From contig NZ_CP080409.1 of assembly GCF_019448235.1 (NCBI RefSeq), positions 682,001 through 746,000 of the forward strand: a DNA stretch of 64,000 nucleotides, given 5' to 3'. Source of the DNA: Nocardioides panacisoli. Lineage in GTDB: Bacteria > Actinomycetota > Actinomycetes > Propionibacteriales > Nocardioidaceae. Each line of letters begins with the position of its first letter. Within the stretch, counting starts at the first letter, position 1. Below the pieces are notes generated by a model that saw nothing but the letters and a program-made list of their open reading frames with translations, ran no database searches and had not been told where the DNA came from. A program made the position numbers and the translations under genes. Positions 17,577-27,891 of this stretch are shown here, in pieces.

Positions 17577-18923
17577 ATGATCCGACGCATCGACCTGCGC
17601 GCGGAGGACCCGGATTCGGTCGACTACCGCGCAGCCGTGCCCCGCGCCGACTTCGACGTCGAGGCGGCGGTGCCGGCGGTGCATGCGATCTGCGAGGCCG
17701 TGCGGCACCGCGGCCTGGCCGCGATCCGCGAGTACGCCGCGCAGTTCGACGGCGTGACGCTGGCGGACGTGCGGGTCTCGAGCGAGGCGATGGTGACAGC
17801 ACTGGAGCAGCTCGATCCCGACGTGCGGGCGGGCCTGGAGGAGTCCATCCGCCGGTTGCGGATCACCAGTGAGCACGAGCTCGAGCGCGATGCCACCACC
17901 GAGCTCGCGCCCGGTGCGCGCGTGACCCACCGCAAGGTGGCGATGGACCGGGTCGGGGTGTACGTCCCCGGCGGTCTCGCGCCTTTGGTGTCGAGCGTGC
18001 TGATGAACGTGGTACCGGCGCAGACCGCGGGAGTGCGGGAGATCGCACTGGCGAGCCCACCCCAGCGCGAGTTCGACGGCAGCGTGCACCCGACGATCCT
18101 CGCTGCCTGCGCGCTGCTGGGGGTCGAGGAGGTGTACGCCGTCGGCGGTGCCCAGGCGATCGCGATGTTCGCCTACGGCACCGAGGGACCCGACGCGCCC
18201 GACGGCTGCCGTCCGGTCGACCTCGTCACGGGGCCCGGCAACATCTACGTCGCGACCGCCAAGCGGCTGGTGCGCGGCCGGGTCGGCATCGACTCGGAAG
18301 CCGGACCCACCGAGATCGCGATCCTCGCCGACGACACCGCGGAGGCGGCGTACGTCGCGGCGGACCTGATCAGCCAGGCCGAGCACGACCCGATCGCCGC
18401 CTCGGTCCTGGTCACCGACTCCGAGCGGTTGGCCACCGAGGTCGAGACCGAGCTGGAGCGCCAGGTCGCCGCGACCAAGCACACCGAGCGCATCACGACC
18501 GCGCTGGCGGGGGAGCAGTCGGGCATCGTCCTGGTCCGCGACGTCGAGCAGGGCATCGCCGTGGTCGACGCCTACGCCGCCGAGCACCTCGAGATCCACA
18601 CCGCGGACGCCGCGTCCGACGCCGCGCGCATCCGCAACGCCGGTGCGATCTTCGTCGGTCCGCACGCGCCGGTGAGCCTGGGCGACTACTGCGCCGGCTC
18701 CAACCACGTGCTCCCGACCGGCGGGTGCGCCTGCCACTCCTCGGGGTTGTCGGTGCGCGCCTTCACCAAGTCGGTGCACGTCGTGGACTACAGCGCCGCG
18801 GCGCTGGCCGAGGTCGCCCACCACGTGGTCGCACTCGCCGATGCCGAGGACCTTCCCGGTCACGGCGCCGCGGTCCGGGTGCGCACCGAGGCGGCCCGGG
18901 ACCTCCCGGGGGACGACGCATGA
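17577..18923 (+). CDS. hisD: HisD, histidinol dehydrogenase
   Basis: HisD performs the last two steps of histidine synthesis, histidinol to histidinal to histidine, with two NAD and a zinc ion. The 448-residue protein carries [51 protein letters not shown], the DSEAGPTEI block and HLEIHT near the zinc/histidinol site. A frame open upstream to 17319 lies across the divergent gene and is not used. It is first of a seven-gene his operon with overlapping starts (ATGA with hisC). Confidence 0.97.
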   Translation: MIRRIDLRAEDPDSVDYRAAVPRADFDVEAAVPAVHAICEAVRHRGLAAIREYAAQFDGVTLADVRVSSEAMVTALEQLDPDVRAGLEESIRRLRITSEHELERDATTELAPGARVTHRKVAMDRVGVYVPGGLAPLVSSVLMNVVPAQTAGVREIALASPPQREFDGSVHPTILAACALLGVEEVYAVGGAQAIAMFAYGTEGPDAPDGCRPVDLVTGPGNIYVATAKRLVRGRVGIDSEAGPTEIAILADDTAEAAYVAADLISQAEHDPIAASVLVTDSERLATEVETELERQVAATKHTERITTALAGEQSGIVLVRDVEQGIAVVDAYAAEHLEIHTADAASDAARIRNAGAIFVGPHAPVSLGDYCAGSNHVLPTGGCACHSSGLSVRAFTKSVHVVDYSAAALAEVAHHVVALADAEDLPGHGAAVRVRTEAARDLPGDDA

Positions 18924-20056
18924 GCTTTCCCCCGATCCGTGAGGAGCTGCGTGGCCTCACGCCGTACGGCGCGCCCCAGCTGGACGTGCCGGTGCAGCTC
19001 AACACCAACGAGAACCCCTACGCCCCCTCTGCGGCCTGCGTGGCGGACATCGCGCGCGCTGCGGGCGAGGCCGCCGCGCGCCTCAACCGCTACCCCGACC
19101 GCGAGTTCACCGTGCTGCGCGAGCGGCTCGCCGACTACCTCACCGCGGACCTGCGGTCGACGGGCAGCGACGCGCCGGGGGTCACCGCGGGCCAGGTCTG
19201 GGCGGCCAACGGGTCCAACGAGGTGATGCTCCAGGTGCTGCAGGCCTTCGGCGGCCCGGGACGGACGGCGCTGAGCTTCGCGCCGACGTACTCGATGTAT
19301 CCCGAGTACGCCCGCGACACCCACACCGCGTGGGTCGCGGGCCACCGCGAGCACGACTTCACCCTCGACCCCGTCCACGCACGCGAGCTGATCGAGCAGC
19401 ACCGGCCGCACGTCGTGCTGCTGCCGAGCCCGAACAACCCCACGGGGACCGCGCTGGCCCCCGAGACCGTGACGCTGTTGTGCGAGGCGGTGGGGGAGTC
19501 CGGTGTGGTCGTCGTCGACGAGGCGTACGGCGAGTTCCGGCGTACCGGCACGCCCACGGCCCTGGAGCTGCTGCCCCGGCACCGCAACCTGGTCGTCACG
19601 CGCACGATGAGCAAGGCGTTCGCGGCCGCCGGGCTCCGGCTGGGCTACCTCGCCGCCGACCCCGCGATCTGCGACGCGATCCGTGTCGTCCGGTTGCCCT
19701 ACCACCTCTCGGCCACCACCCAGGCGGTCGCCGTGGCGGCGCTGGACCACGCCACCGAGCTGCTCGGTGGCGTGGCCGACCTGCGCGACGAGCGCGACCG
19801 GACGGTGGTCTGGCTGCGCGAGCAGGGCCTCCAAGTGGCGGACTCGGACGCCAATTTCTGCTTGTTCGGCACCTTCGAGGACCGGCATGCTGTCTGGCAG
19901 GGTCTGCTGGACGCGGGTGTCCTGGTCCGCGAGGTCGGCCCGGAGGGCTGGCTGCGGGTGTCGATCGGCACCCACGAGGAGATGGCGACGTTCCGGGACG
20001 CGTTGCGCCACGCGATGCACCACCACGGCCCCCAAGGCAAGGAGACAACCGTATGA
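18920..20056 (+). CDS. hisC: HisC, histidinol-phosphate aminotransferase
   Basis: A PLP-dependent aminotransferase (fold type I, 378 residues) that converts imidazole acetol-phosphate and glutamate to L-histidinol phosphate. Marks: [11 protein letters not shown] at the start, [35 protein letters not shown] and the PLP lysine in [21 protein letters not shown] 18920 overlaps the hisD stop (ATGA). Its own stop overlaps the hisB start in the same way. Confidence 0.96.
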   Translation: MSFPPIREELRGLTPYGAPQLDVPVQLNTNENPYAPSAACVADIARAAGEAAARLNRYPDREFTVLRERLADYLTADLRSTGSDAPGVTAGQVWAANGSNEVMLQVLQAFGGPGRTALSFAPTYSMYPEYARDTHTAWVAGHREHDFTLDPVHARELIEQHRPHVVLLPSPNNPTGTALAPETVTLLCEAVGESGVVVVDEAYGEFRRTGTPTALELLPRHRNLVVTRTMSKAFAAAGLRLGYLAADPAICDAIRVVRLPYHLSATTQAVAVAALDHATELLGGVADLRDERDRTVVWLREQGLQVADSDANFCLFGTFEDRHAVWQGLLDAGVLVREVGPEGWLRVSIGTHEEMATFRDALRHAMHHHGPQGKETTV

Positions 20057-20661
20057 GTCGCACGGCAACGATCGAGCGGGGCACCAAGGAGTCCAAGGTC
20101 CACGTCGAGGTCGACCTAGACGGCTCCGGCAAGGCCCAGGTCTCCACCGGGGTCGGGTTCTACGACCACATGCTCGACTCCTTCGCCCGCCACTCCCTGG
20201 TCGACCTCACCGTGCACACCATGGGTGACGTCCAGATCGACGCCCACCACACGGTCGAGGACACTGCGATCGTGCTGGGGCAGGCACTGCGCGAGGCGCT
20301 GGGCGAGAAGAAGGGCATCCGCCGCTTCGGCGACGCGACCGTGCCGCTGGACGAGGCGCTCGTGCAGGCCGTCGTCGACGTGTCCGGGCGCCCGTACTGC
20401 GTCCACACCGGCGAGCCCGAGGGGCAGGCCTACGTGCAACTCGGCGGCGACGGCGTGCCCTACCTCGGGTCGCTGACCCAGCACGTCTTCGAGACGATCT
20501 CGTTCCACGCCCACCTCGCGCTGCACGTGCGGGTGCTCGCGGGCCGGGAGCCGCACCACATCGTGGAGACCCAGTTCAAGGCCTTCGCCCGCGCCTTCCG
20601 CGACGCGATCGCCCTGGACCCGCGCGAGACCGGTGTGCCCTCCACCAAGGGCGCGCTCTGA
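20053..20661 (+). CDS. hisB: HisB, imidazoleglycerol-phosphate dehydratase
   Basis: A 202-residue, single-function dehydratase that turns imidazole glycerol phosphate into imidazole acetol-phosphate, with manganese. The metal blocks are [24 protein letters not shown] and, in the second half, HAHLALHV with [14 protein letters not shown]. There is no histidinol-phosphatase domain, so that activity must come from elsewhere, as in other actinobacteria. Its stop overlaps or adjoins the proposed hisH start. Confidence 0.97.
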   Translation: MSRTATIERGTKESKVHVEVDLDGSGKAQVSTGVGFYDHMLDSFARHSLVDLTVHTMGDVQIDAHHTVEDTAIVLGQALREALGEKKGIRRFGDATVPLDEALVQAVVDVSGRPYCVHTGEPEGQAYVQLGGDGVPYLGSLTQHVFETISFHAHLALHVRVLAGREPHHIVETQFKAFARAFRDAIALDPRETGVPSTKGAL

Positions 20662-20681
20662 CCCCGCAGCGACCCGACGTC

Positions 20682-21314
20682 GTGGTCCTGGACTACGGCT
20701 CGGGCAACCTCCGCTCCGCCGTGCGCGCGATGGAGCGCGCAGGCGCGGCGGTGACGCTGACCGACGACATGGACGCGGCACTCGCGGCCGACGGACTGGT
20801 CGTCCCCGGCGTCGGTGCCTTCGCCGCCTGCATGGCCGGCATCCGTGGGATCCGCGGCGAGCGCCTCATCGCGCGCCGACTCTCCGGCGGGCGACCGGTG
20901 CTGGGCATCTGCGTGGGCATGCAGGTGCTCTTCGAGCGCGGCATCGAGCACGGCGTCGAGACCGAGGGCTGTGGCGAGTGGCCCGGCGTGGTCGAGCGGC
21001 TGCAGGCGCCGATCGTGCCCCACATGGGATGGAACCGGGTCCAGCCCCCGTCGGACTCGTCGCTGTTCGCCGGCGCGGCCGAGGAGCGGTTCTACTTCGT
21101 CCACTCCTACGGCGTACGTGAATGGGCGCTGACCACCAACGACCGCACGCCGGCGGCGTACCAGCCGCGGGTGACCTGGGCCGAGCACGGCGGCGACCGG
21201 TTCGTCGCCGCGGTCGAGAACGGCCCGCTGTGCGCCACCCAGTTCCACCCGGAGAAGTCCGGCGACGCCGGGGCCCGCGTCCTCGCCAACTGGGTCGCCG
21301 GCCTCGCCGCGTGA
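20682..21314 (+). CDS. hisH: HisH, glutamine amidotransferase of IGP synthase
   Basis: HisH is the class I glutaminase that feeds ammonia to HisF. The triad is visible: nucleophile Cys in [11 protein letters not shown], and His and Glu in TQFHPEKS; the oxyanion/GNL motif is [10 protein letters not shown] and PGVGAF. The first standard start is GTG 20682, which begins within the first beta strand. In-frame CTG at 20658 overlaps the hisB stop as CTGA and would give [18 protein letters not shown], a fuller N-terminus and tighter coupling. The coordinate given is the conservative GTG. Confidence 0.95.
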   Translation: MVLDYGSGNLRSAVRAMERAGAAVTLTDDMDAALAADGLVVPGVGAFAACMAGIRGIRGERLIARRLSGGRPVLGICVGMQVLFERGIEHGVETEGCGEWPGVVERLQAPIVPHMGWNRVQPPSDSSLFAGAAEERFYFVHSYGVREWALTTNDRTPAAYQPRVTWAEHGGDRFVAAVENGPLCATQFHPEKSGDAGARVLANWVAGLAA

Positions 21315-21329
21315 CACCCCGCCACGACA

Positions 21330-21347
21330 CGGGGGCGACCGCCCCCG
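21330..21347 (+). promoter_or_regulatory. Intercistronic GC hairpin before priA
   Basis: CGGGGGC (21330-21336), loop GACC, GCCCCCG (21341-21347) form a perfect 7-bp stem one base before the GAAGGACGAG ribosome site of priA. It could mark an mRNA end or processing point, or adjust priA translation. The gap holds nothing else. Confidence 0.45.
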
Positions 21348-21357
21348 GAAGGACGAG

Positions 21358-22092
21358 ATGAGCAACTACCTCGAACTCCTCCCCGCCGTCGACATCCAGG
21401 ACGGCCAGGCCGTGCAGCTCGTGCAGGGCGTCGCCGGGTCCCAGAAGGCCTTCGGCGACCCGATCGAGGCGGCGCTGCGCTGGCAGGAGGCCGGTGCGGA
21501 GTGGCTGCACCTGGTCGACCTCGACGCCGCGTTCGGCCGCGGCAGCAACCGCGCCCTGCAGGCCGAGATCACCGCCCGGCTGGACATCGACGTGGAGATG
21601 AGCGGCGGCATCCGCGACGACGCGTCCCTCGAGGCCGCGATGGCCACGGGCTGCCGACGGGTCAACATCGGCACCGCCGCGCTCGAGCAGCCCGAGTGGT
21701 GCGCCCGAGCGATCGCCACCTACGGCGACCGGGTCGCGGTGGGGCTGGACGTGCGCGGCCGCACGCTCGCCGCGCGTGGCTGGACCCGCGAGGGCGGCGA
21801 CCTCTACGAGACCCTCGAGCGCCTCGACCGCGAGGGGTGCGCCCGCTACGTCGTCACCGACGTCAACAAGGACGGCATGCTGCAGGGGCCGAACCTGGAC
21901 CTGCTCGGTGACGTGTGCGCCGCCACCGACCGCCCGGTCGTGGCCTCGGGGGGAGTGACGACGCTCGCCGACATCGAGGCGTTGATGGGCCTGGTCGCCG
22001 ACGGCGTCGAGGGCGCCATCGCAGGGACCGCCCTCTACGAGGGCCGGTTCACCCTCCAGGAGGCCCTCGCCCTGACCAAGGGTGCGGCATGA
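21358..22092 (+). CDS. priA: PriA, bifunctional HisA/TrpF isomerase
   Basis: A 244-residue (beta-alpha)8 barrel. In actinobacteria this enzyme isomerises both ProFAR (histidine pathway, HisA) and phosphoribosyl anthranilate (tryptophan pathway, TrpF). Catalytic positions sit in [18 protein letters not shown] (first Asp) and [19 protein letters not shown] (second Asp), with the phosphate sites SGGIRDD and [11 protein letters not shown]. That this copy serves both pathways is inferred from lineage and from the missing trpF in the neighbouring trp genes. It has a good ribosome site and ends in ATGA with hisF. Confidence 0.92.
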   Translation: MSNYLELLPAVDIQDGQAVQLVQGVAGSQKAFGDPIEAALRWQEAGAEWLHLVDLDAAFGRGSNRALQAEITARLDIDVEMSGGIRDDASLEAAMATGCRRVNIGTAALEQPEWCARAIATYGDRVAVGLDVRGRTLAARGWTREGGDLYETLERLDREGCARYVVTDVNKDGMLQGPNLDLLGDVCAATDRPVVASGGVTTLADIEALMGLVADGVEGAIAGTALYEGRFTLQEALALTKGAA

Positions 22093-22865
22093 GCCTGGCC
22101 GTGCGCGTCATCCCGTGCCTGGACGTCGACGCCGGCCGGGTCGTCAAGGGCGTCAACTTCAAGGAGCTGCGCGACGCCGGTGACCCGGTGGAGCTAGCGC
22201 GCACCTACGACGCCGAGGGTGCCGACGAGCTGACCTTCCTCGACATCTCCGCCTCCCACGAGGGACGCGCGACCACGTTGGAGATGGTGGCCGCGACCGC
22301 CGAGCAGGTGTTCATCCCGCTCACTGTCGGTGGCGGTGTCGGCTCGGTCGAGGACGTCGACCGGTTGCTGCGGGCCGGCGCGGACAAGGTCGCGGTCAAC
22401 ACCGCGGCGATCCGTCGCCCCGACCTCGTCGCCGAGATCGCCGACCGGTTCGGCAACCAGGTCCTGGTGCTGTCGGTGGACGCCCGCCGGGTGCCCGGCG
22501 GTGCGAGTGAGGCCTGTCCCTCCGGCTTCGAGGTGACCACCCACGGCGGACGCGAGTCGGCCGGGCTGGACGCCATCGCGTGGGCGGTGCAGGCGACCGA
22601 GCTCGGTGCGGGGGAGATCCTGCTCAACGCCATGGACGCCGACGGCACGACCGACGGGTTCGACCTCGAGCTGATCGAGTCCGTACGCCGCGAGGTCACC
22701 ATCCCGGTGATCGCCTCCGGCGGCGCGGGCGCGGTCGAGCACTTCCCGCCGGCGGTCGACGCCGGGGCCGACGCCGTGCTCGCCGCCACGGTCTTCCACT
22801 TCGGCACGCTGCGCATCGGCGAGGTGAAGGACACCCTCGCCGCCGCCGGCCACCCCGTACGCTGA
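22089..22865 (+). CDS. hisF: HisF, cyclase subunit of IGP synthase
   Basis: HisF (258 residues, TIM barrel) uses ammonia from HisH to close the imidazole ring, giving imidazole glycerol phosphate and AICAR. The catalytic aspartates are in [18 protein letters not shown] and [13 protein letters not shown]; phosphate sites are [11 protein letters not shown] and [14 protein letters not shown] 22089 overlaps the priA stop. The last bases of hisF carry the -10 box of hisI. Confidence 0.97.
   Translation: MSLAVRVIPCLDVDAGRVVKGVNFKELRDAGDPVELARTYDAEGADELTFLDISASHEGRATTLEMVAATAEQVFIPLTVGGGVGSVEDVDRLLRAGADKVAVNTAAIRRPDLVAEIADRFGNQVLVLSVDARRVPGGASEACPSGFEVTTHGGRESAGLDAIAWAVQATELGAGEILLNAMDADGTTDGFDLELIESVRREVTIPVIASGGAGAVEHFPPAVDAGADAVLAATVFHFGTLRIGEVKDTLAAAGHPVR
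22858..22863 (+). promoter_or_regulatory. -10 box (TACGCT) of hisI inside the end of hisF, leaderless type
   Basis: TACGCT is followed by six bases (GAGCCC) and GTG 22870. It overlaps the last codons of hisF, so hisI and the genes after it may be transcribed separately from the rest of the his operon. Confidence 0.55.
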
Positions 22866-22869
22866 GCCC

Positions 22870-23238
22870 GTGCCGGACCTGGATCCCGCGATCGCGGAGC
22901 GCCTCACCCGCAACGATGCGGGGCTCGTCCCTGCCGTCGTGCAGCAGCACGACACGCGCGAGGTGCTGATGCTGGCCTGGATGAACGACGAGGCCCTGCG
23001 CCAGACCCTGACCACCGGGCGCGCGACGTACTGGAGTCGTTCCCGGCAGGAGATGTGGGTCAAGGGCGAGACCTCGGGGCACCGGCAGTGGGTGCACGAG
23101 GTGCGCCTGGACTGCGACGGCGACACCCTCCTGGTCCTCGTCGACCAGGAGGGGCCGGCCTGCCACACCGGTGCGCGCACGTGCTTCGACGCCGACCGGC
23201 TCCCGCTCGGTGCCGAGACCGGGGGAGGCCCGGCGTGA
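22870..23238 (+). CDS. hisI: HisI, phosphoribosyl-AMP cyclohydrolase
   Basis: A 122-residue zinc enzyme that opens the purine ring of PR-AMP. The metal and active-site blocks are [24 protein letters not shown] and [12 protein letters not shown]. There is no fused HisE part; hisE and hisG are not in this window. It overlaps the next gene by GTGA. In many relatives trpE comes next, but here the following gene is the small trp-associated membrane protein. Confidence 0.96.
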   Translation: MPDLDPAIAERLTRNDAGLVPAVVQQHDTREVLMLAWMNDEALRQTLTTGRATYWSRSRQEMWVKGETSGHRQWVHEVRLDCDGDTLLVLVDQEGPACHTGARTCFDADRLPLGAETGGGPA

Positions 23239-23858
23239 CCGCCGCTGAGGCGACCGGAGCGACCGACCCACCGCGCGGCCGGCGCCGCACCTTCGTCCCG
23301 GCCCTGCTGGTCGGACTGCTGGCGGGCGCCGTGGCGGCGGTGGCCGGCAACCAGGCGTGGGTCGAGCCCGCGAGCGACTCCCCGGCCGGCTCGATCGGCC
23401 AGGTGGCCGCCATCGCGGCGGATGCGTCCTCGCCCCTGACGACTGCCGTCGCGCTGGTCTCGCTGGCGACGTGGGGCGTGGTGCTGGTGACGCGCGACCG
23501 GTTCCGGCGCGTGATGGCCTGGTTCGGCGCCCTGGTGGCCGTGGCGCTGCTGGTCGTGGTGGTGCTGGGACTGGCCGCGGCACCGGACGACCTGCGTGAC
23601 CTGATGGCGCAGTACGGCATCACCGAGCCCGACCTGCGGCGTACGCCGTGGTCCTGGGTCGCGCTCGCCGCGACCCCCTTCGCGCTGGCGGCCGCGCTCG
23701 CCGCGGCCAGGGACGTGCGCCACTGGCCCCAGATGGGCAGCCGGTACGACGCGCCCAGCGCGCCGGACACGGCCACGGCGGACGACGACCCGGCCGAGGA
23801 GCAGTCCCACCTGGAACTGTGGAAGTCGCTCGACGAGGGCTCCGATCCGACGCGGTGA
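23235..23858 (+). CDS. Trp-operon-associated membrane protein (TIGR02234 type)
   Basis: A 207-residue membrane protein with four hydrophobic helices (about residues 21-41, 66-86, 97-118, 140-160) and a cytoplasmic tail. The conserved phrase [11 protein letters not shown] after the last helix and the location between hisI and trpC match the actinobacterial family annotated as trp operon-associated. Its function is unknown; help in tryptophan precursor handling or transport is only a guess. GTG 23235 overlaps the hisI stop. Confidence 0.85.
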   Translation: MTAAEATGATDPPRGRRRTFVPALLVGLLAGAVAAVAGNQAWVEPASDSPAGSIGQVAAIAADASSPLTTAVALVSLATWGVVLVTRDRFRRVMAWFGALVAVALLVVVVLGLAAAPDDLRDLMAQYGITEPDLRRTPWSWVALAATPFALAAALAAARDVRHWPQMGSRYDAPSAPDTATADDDPAEEQSHLELWKSLDEGSDPTR

Positions 23859-23866
23859 GCCTCCCC

Positions 23867-23872
23867 TACAAT
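23867..23872 (+). promoter_or_regulatory. -10 box (TACAAT) before the HGxxPAAW gene
   Basis: TACAAT is close to consensus and lies just after the preceding stop. A transcript would start near 23879, leaving a leader of about 34 bases that includes GAGGAG. Confidence 0.5.
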
Positions 23873-23912
23873 GATCCGGCACGCATCACCGGCACGAGGA
23901 GCTCCAGCGCAG

Positions 23913-24101
23913 ATGGCACATCACGGCAACACCCCGGCGGCGTGGACGGCTGTCCTGATCGCGCTGGTCGGCTTCGTGGTCGGCGGCGTGGGCTTGATGT
24001 TCAGCCCCATCGAGATGGCCATCTTCTGGGTCGGCTGTGCGATCGTGGTCGGTGCGGGCATCGTGTTCGTCGTCATGGACAAGATGGGTCTGCACGACTG
24101 A
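23913..24101 (+). CDS. HGxxPAAW-family small membrane protein
   Basis: A 62-residue protein that opens with HGNTPAAW, the signature of this actinobacterial family, then two hydrophobic helices (about residues 12-32 and 36-55). It is nearly always found between the TIGR02234 membrane protein and trpC. Role unknown. ATG 23913 follows GCACGAGGAG at a slightly long distance; the longer open frame from 23871 contains the -10 box and is rejected. Confidence 0.88.
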   Translation: MAHHGNTPAAWTAVLIALVGFVVGGVGLMFSPIEMAIFWVGCAIVVGAGIVFVVMDKMGLHD

Positions 24102-24113
24102 CCGGGAGGCACC

Positions 24114-24563
24114 ATGAGCGTCGGTGAAGCGCCGACCCTGCTCCCGCGGGGGACCGACGGCCGCCCGCGCTGGCAGCGGATGGTCGCGCCCGCCGCGGTC
24201 GCCGGCGGACTGCTCGCGGCGACGGTCGCTCTCCACGTGCGCGACCCGCACGCTGCCGGCTCGTGGGGCATGTGCCCGAGCGCAGCGCTCGGCTTCTGGT
24301 GCCCCGGGTGCGGTGGTCTTCGAGCGGTCAACGACCTCAGCAACGCCCAGGTGGCCGACGCCGCGTCGAGCAACCTGCTCTTCGTGGCCTCGCTGCCGCT
24401 GATCGCCTACGCCTTCTGGCGCTGGAGCGCCGGACGGTTCACCGGACGCGCCTGGCGGCCCAGCGCCGCCACCGGCAACGTCGTGGCCGCCGGACTCGTG
24501 GTCGCGATGGCGGTCTTCACCGTCCTGCGCAACCTGCCGGCCGGGTCCTGGCTGGCGCCCTGA
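24114..24563 (+). CDS. DUF2752 membrane protein
   Basis: A 149-residue protein with about three hydrophobic helices and the DUF2752 signature CPGCGGLRA (here FWCPGCGGLRAVNDL). The paired cysteines suggest a metal site or a redox role, but no function is established. The conserved block HVRDPHAAGSWGMCP precedes it. ATG 24114 has GGGAGG as ribosome site. It is the third of three small membrane proteins before trpC. Confidence 0.85.
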   Translation: MSVGEAPTLLPRGTDGRPRWQRMVAPAAVAGGLLAATVALHVRDPHAAGSWGMCPSAALGFWCPGCGGLRAVNDLSNAQVADAASSNLLFVASLPLIAYAFWRWSAGRFTGRAWRPSAATGNVVAAGLVVAMAVFTVLRNLPAGSWLAP

Positions 24564-24589
24564 GCGAGCCCGACCCGGCCAGCATCGGG

Positions 24590-24952
24590 TCACACGTTGG
24601 TGTTCCAGGTCATGTCGACCACGCCGGTCGCCACCAGCACCCAGTTGACGATGCCCAGCACGACGCCCACGACGCCGAGGATGATGCCGGCGAGGGCCAT
24701 GCCGCCGCCGGTCTTCATGCCACCGGACTCGGCGACCTCCTTGCGGCCGAGGAAGCCGAGCACGGTCGCCGCGATGGACACCACGAAGATGCCCGAGCAG
24801 CACAGGCCGACGATGCCGACGATCATCGAGATCAGCGACATCACCGACATGCTCCGCTGCTCACCGGCGGGCGGTTGGCCGCCGTAGGGCGAGTCGCCAC
24901 CCGGGGGAGGCGGGGGCGGGGTGCCGTAGTTCGGGGGCTCGTTGACGCTCAT
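24590..24952 (-). CDS. DUF4190-type small membrane protein
   Basis: A 120-residue protein with a Pro/Gly-rich cytoplasmic lead (residues 1-35) and two helices with a conserved inner motif: [31 protein letters not shown], then [20 protein letters not shown]. This pattern is that of DUF4190 proteins; function unknown. ATG 24952 has GAAGGGA upstream on the minus strand. It lies opposite to and between the small trp-associated genes and trpC, so it interrupts the row. Confidence 0.8.
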   Translation of the reverse strand: MSVNEPPNYGTPPPPPPGGDSPYGGQPPAGEQRSMSVMSLISMIVGIVGLCCSGIFVVSIAATVLGFLGRKEVAESGGMKTGGGMALAGIILGVVGVVLGIVNWVLVATGVVDMTWNTNV

Positions 24953-25034
24953 GGGGGAGTCCCTTCGACATCGGCCCGGCCGAGCACCGGGCGGTTGCGG
25001 TGACCCTACCGGGGCCGTGACAGACTCGGTGCAG

Positions 25035-25050
25035 CAGCGGCAGGCCGCTG
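25035..25050 (+). other. Hairpin in the leader before trpC
   Basis: CAGCGGC (25035-25041) and GCCGCTG (25044-25050) are perfect inverted repeats in the 136-base gap before trpC. I see no Trp-rich leader peptide and no T-box signature, so attenuation is not supported. No clear -10 box was found in this gap. Confidence 0.3.
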
Positions 25051-25088
25051 TGGACCCAACTGCTGTGCGAGGAACGGAGAGGCGCGAC

Positions 25089-25871
25089 ATGTCGGTGCTC
25101 GACGAGATCGTCGCCGGCGTGCGTGAGGACCTCGCCGTCCGGGAGTCGTCGACGCCGCTGGTCGAGGTCCGCGCGATGCTCGCCGACGCCCCGGCGCCGC
25201 GGGACCCGATGCCCCACTTCCGTGCTCCGGGATCGAGCGTGATCGCCGAGGTGAAGCGCCGGAGCCCCAGCAAGGGGGACCTGGCCGAGATTCCCGACCC
25301 CGCCTCGCTGGCGCGCGAGTACGCCGCCGGCGGCGCCGGCGCGATCAGCGTGCTGACCGAGGCGCGCCGGTTCGGCGGCAGCCTCGACGACCTGCGCGCG
25401 GTGCGCGCCGCCGTGGACGTGCCGGTGCTCCGCAAGGACTTCCTCGTGACCGAGTACCAGGTGCTCGAGGCCCGAGCCGCCGGCGCCGACCTGGTGCTGT
25501 TGATCGTCGCCGCGCTGACCGACGAGGAGCTGCGCCGGCTGCACGACACCGCCCGCGAGCTCGGCATGACGGTGCTGGTGGAGGTCCACGACGAGGCCGA
25601 GACCGCACGTGCGGTGGACCTGGGAGCGGAGCTGATCGGCGTCAACGCCCGCAACCTCAAGACCCTCGACGTCGACGCCGGCACCTTCGGCCGGCTGGCG
25701 CCCCTGATCCCCGAGGACCGGGTACGCGTCGCGGAGTCGGGCATCACCGGCCCTGCGGACGTCGACGACTTCGTGGCCGCGGGCGCCCGCGTGGTGCTCG
25801 TCGGCGAGGCACTGGTGCGGGGCGGCACGCCCCGCGAGGCCGTGGCGGCCATGACCGGACGGGAGGCCTGA
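25089..25871 (+). CDS. trpC: TrpC, indole-3-glycerol-phosphate synthase
   Basis: TrpC (260 residues, TIM barrel) closes the indole ring from CdRP. Key blocks: [13 protein letters not shown] with the catalytic lysine, [26 protein letters not shown] and [15 protein letters not shown] 25089 follows GGAGAGG; an open frame upstream (from 24942) is antisense to the DUF4190 gene start and is rejected. Its stop and the trpB start share bases (TGATG), so coupling is likely. Confidence 0.97.
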   Translation: MSVLDEIVAGVREDLAVRESSTPLVEVRAMLADAPAPRDPMPHFRAPGSSVIAEVKRRSPSKGDLAEIPDPASLAREYAAGGAGAISVLTEARRFGGSLDDLRAVRAAVDVPVLRKDFLVTEYQVLEARAAGADLVLLIVAALTDEELRRLHDTARELGMTVLVEVHDEAETARAVDLGAELIGVNARNLKTLDVDAGTFGRLAPLIPEDRVRVAESGITGPADVDDFVAAGARVVLVGEALVRGGTPREAVAAMTGREA

Positions 25872-27100
25872 TGGAGCTCGACCAACAGCACGGTGCGGAC
25901 GCCCTCGGCTGGTTCGGTGGCACCGGCGGCTTCGGTGGCCGGTTCATGCCCGAGGCGCTGATCGCCGCCCTCGACGAGCTCGACGTCGCGTGGCGCGACG
26001 CCCTCGCCGACCCGGCGTTCACCGAGGAGTTCCAGCGCCTGCTGCGCGAGTACGCCGGCGTCCCCTCCGCGCTGTACGACGCCACCCGGCTCTCGGCCGA
26101 GGCGGGCGCCCGGATCCTGCTCAAGCGCGAGGACCTCAACCACACCGGGGCGCACAAGATCCGCAACGTGCTCGGCCAGGCCCTGCTGACCAAGCGCATG
26201 GGCAAGACGCGCGTGATCGCGGAGACCGGTGCCGGACAGCACGGTGTCGCGAGCGCCACCGCGGCGGCGTACCTCGGCCTGGACTGCACCGTCTACATGG
26301 GCGAGGTGGACACCGAGCGCCAGGCCCTCAACGTCGCGCGCATGCAGCTGTTGGGCGCCGAGGTGGTCCCGGTGACCAGCGGATCCCGGACGTTGAAGGA
26401 CGCGATCAACGAGGCGCTGCGCGACTGGGTGGCCAGCGTCGACCACACCGCCTACCTCTTCGGCACCGCTGCCGGACCCCACCCGTTCCCCAGCCTGGTG
26501 GCCTCCTTCGTGCGCGGCATCGGCGACGAGGCGCGGCAGCAGTGCCTCGACCTCACCGGTTCGCTGCCCGACGCCGTCGCCGCCTGTGTCGGTGGCGGCT
26601 CGAACGCCATCGGCCTCTTCGCGGGCTTCGTGGACGACCCCGGGGTCGCGATCTACGGCTTCGAGGCCGGCGGCGAGGGCGTCGACACCGATCGGCACGC
26701 CGCCACGATCCACGCCGGCAGCGTCGGCGTCCTGCACGGCGCCCGCACCTACGTCCTGCAGGACGAGGACGGGCAGACCGTGGAGTCCCACTCGATCTCG
26801 GCCGGCCTGGACTACCCGGGGGTCGGCCCGCAGCACGCCAGCCTGGCGGCCACCGAGCGCGCCACCTACGTCCCCGTCACCGACGACCAGGCGATGGCGG
26901 CGATGTCGCGCCTGGCGCGCACCGAGGGGATCATCTGCGCGATCGAGTCCGCGCACGCGGTCGCCGGGGCCCTGGAGTTGGCGAAGCAGCGCCCGGGGCA
27001 GACGCTGCTGGTGAACCTGTCGGGCCGCGGTGACAAGGACATGGGCACCGCGCTGGAGTACTTCGGGCTCGGCGAGGCGGGCCGGGAGTCCGACACGTGA
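25871..27100 (+). CDS. trpB: TrpB, tryptophan synthase beta chain
   Basis: TrpB (409 residues) joins indole, received through the tunnel from TrpA, to serine using PLP. The PLP lysine is in [17 protein letters not shown]; other marks are [14 protein letters not shown] and the phosphate loop [15 protein letters not shown]. It is the TrpB1 type that works with TrpA. Start ATG overlaps the trpC stop; end overlaps trpA (GTGA). Confidence 0.98.
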   Translation: MELDQQHGADALGWFGGTGGFGGRFMPEALIAALDELDVAWRDALADPAFTEEFQRLLREYAGVPSALYDATRLSAEAGARILLKREDLNHTGAHKIRNVLGQALLTKRMGKTRVIAETGAGQHGVASATAAAYLGLDCTVYMGEVDTERQALNVARMQLLGAEVVPVTSGSRTLKDAINEALRDWVASVDHTAYLFGTAAGPHPFPSLVASFVRGIGDEARQQCLDLTGSLPDAVAACVGGGSNAIGLFAGFVDDPGVAIYGFEAGGEGVDTDRHAATIHAGSVGVLHGARTYVLQDEDGQTVESHSISAGLDYPGVGPQHASLAATERATYVPVTDDQAMAAMSRLARTEGIICAIESAHAVAGALELAKQRPGQTLLVNLSGRGDKDMGTALEYFGLGEAGRESDT

Positions 27101-27891
27101 GCGCCGCGACCGCCTTCGAGAAGGCCCGCGCCGAGGACCGGGCCGCACTGGTCGGCTACCTGCCTGCCGGGTTCCCCGACGTCGAGGCGAGCATCGCGGC
27201 CCTGCGCACCATGGTCGACGCGGGCTGTGACGTCATCGAGATCGGCCTGCCCTACAGCGACCCCGTGATGGACGGGCCCACCATCCAGACCGCCGCGCAG
27301 CAGGCACTGGAGGCGGGCACCCGCACCAGCGACGTGCTGCGCGTCGTGGAGGCCGTGGCCGGGACCGGCACCCCCACACTCGTCATGACCTACTGGAACC
27401 CCGTCGAGCGCTACGGCACGGAGCGGTTCGCCCGCGACCTCGCCGCCGCCGGGGGAGCGGGACTGATCACGCCCGACCTCACGCCGGACTTCGCGCCGGA
27501 GTGGATCGCGGCCGCCGACGCCCACGACCTGGACAAGGTGTTCCTCGTCGCTCCCTCCTCGACCGATGAGCGCATCGCGATGACCACGGCCGCGTGCCGC
27601 GGCTTCGTCTACGCGACCGCCGTCATGGGCGTCACCGGCGCCCGCGAGTCGACCAGCGACCTCGCCGGACCACTCGTCGCCCGCACCCACCGCACCACCG
27701 ACCTGCCCGTCGGCGTCGGCCTGGGGGTCAGCAACGGTGCGCAGGCGGCCGCCGTGGCGGCGTACGCCGACGGCGTGATCGTCGGGTCCGCGTTCGTGCG
27801 GACCCTCCTGGACCACCCCGGCGACGCCGCGGCCGGACGGCGTGCCCTCGGCTCGCTCACCGAGGACCTCGCGGAGGGCGTCCGTGCGTAG
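27097..27891 (+). CDS. trpA: TrpA, tryptophan synthase alpha chain
   Basis: TrpA (264 residues, TIM barrel) cleaves indole-3-glycerol phosphate to indole and G3P. The catalytic Asp is in [12 protein letters not shown]; the phosphate-site block GVTGARE and [13 protein letters not shown] are present. It is last of trpC-B-A. trpE and trpD are absent here, so chorismate to anthranilate chemistry must be encoded elsewhere. Confidence 0.97.
   Translation: MSAATAFEKARAEDRAALVGYLPAGFPDVEASIAALRTMVDAGCDVIEIGLPYSDPVMDGPTIQTAAQQALEAGTRTSDVLRVVEAVAGTGTPTLVMTYWNPVERYGTERFARDLAAAGGAGLITPDLTPDFAPEWIAAADAHDLDKVFLVAPSSTDERIAMTTAACRGFVYATAVMGVTGARESTSDLAGPLVARTHRTTDLPVGVGLGVSNGAQAAAVAAYADGVIVGSAFVRTLLDHPGDAAAGRRALGSLTEDLAEGVRA

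Noticed and set aside
24953-25088. Trp attenuator or T-box before trpC
   Set aside because: There is a small hairpin (25035-25050), but no leader peptide with Trp codons, no T-run and no T-box signature.
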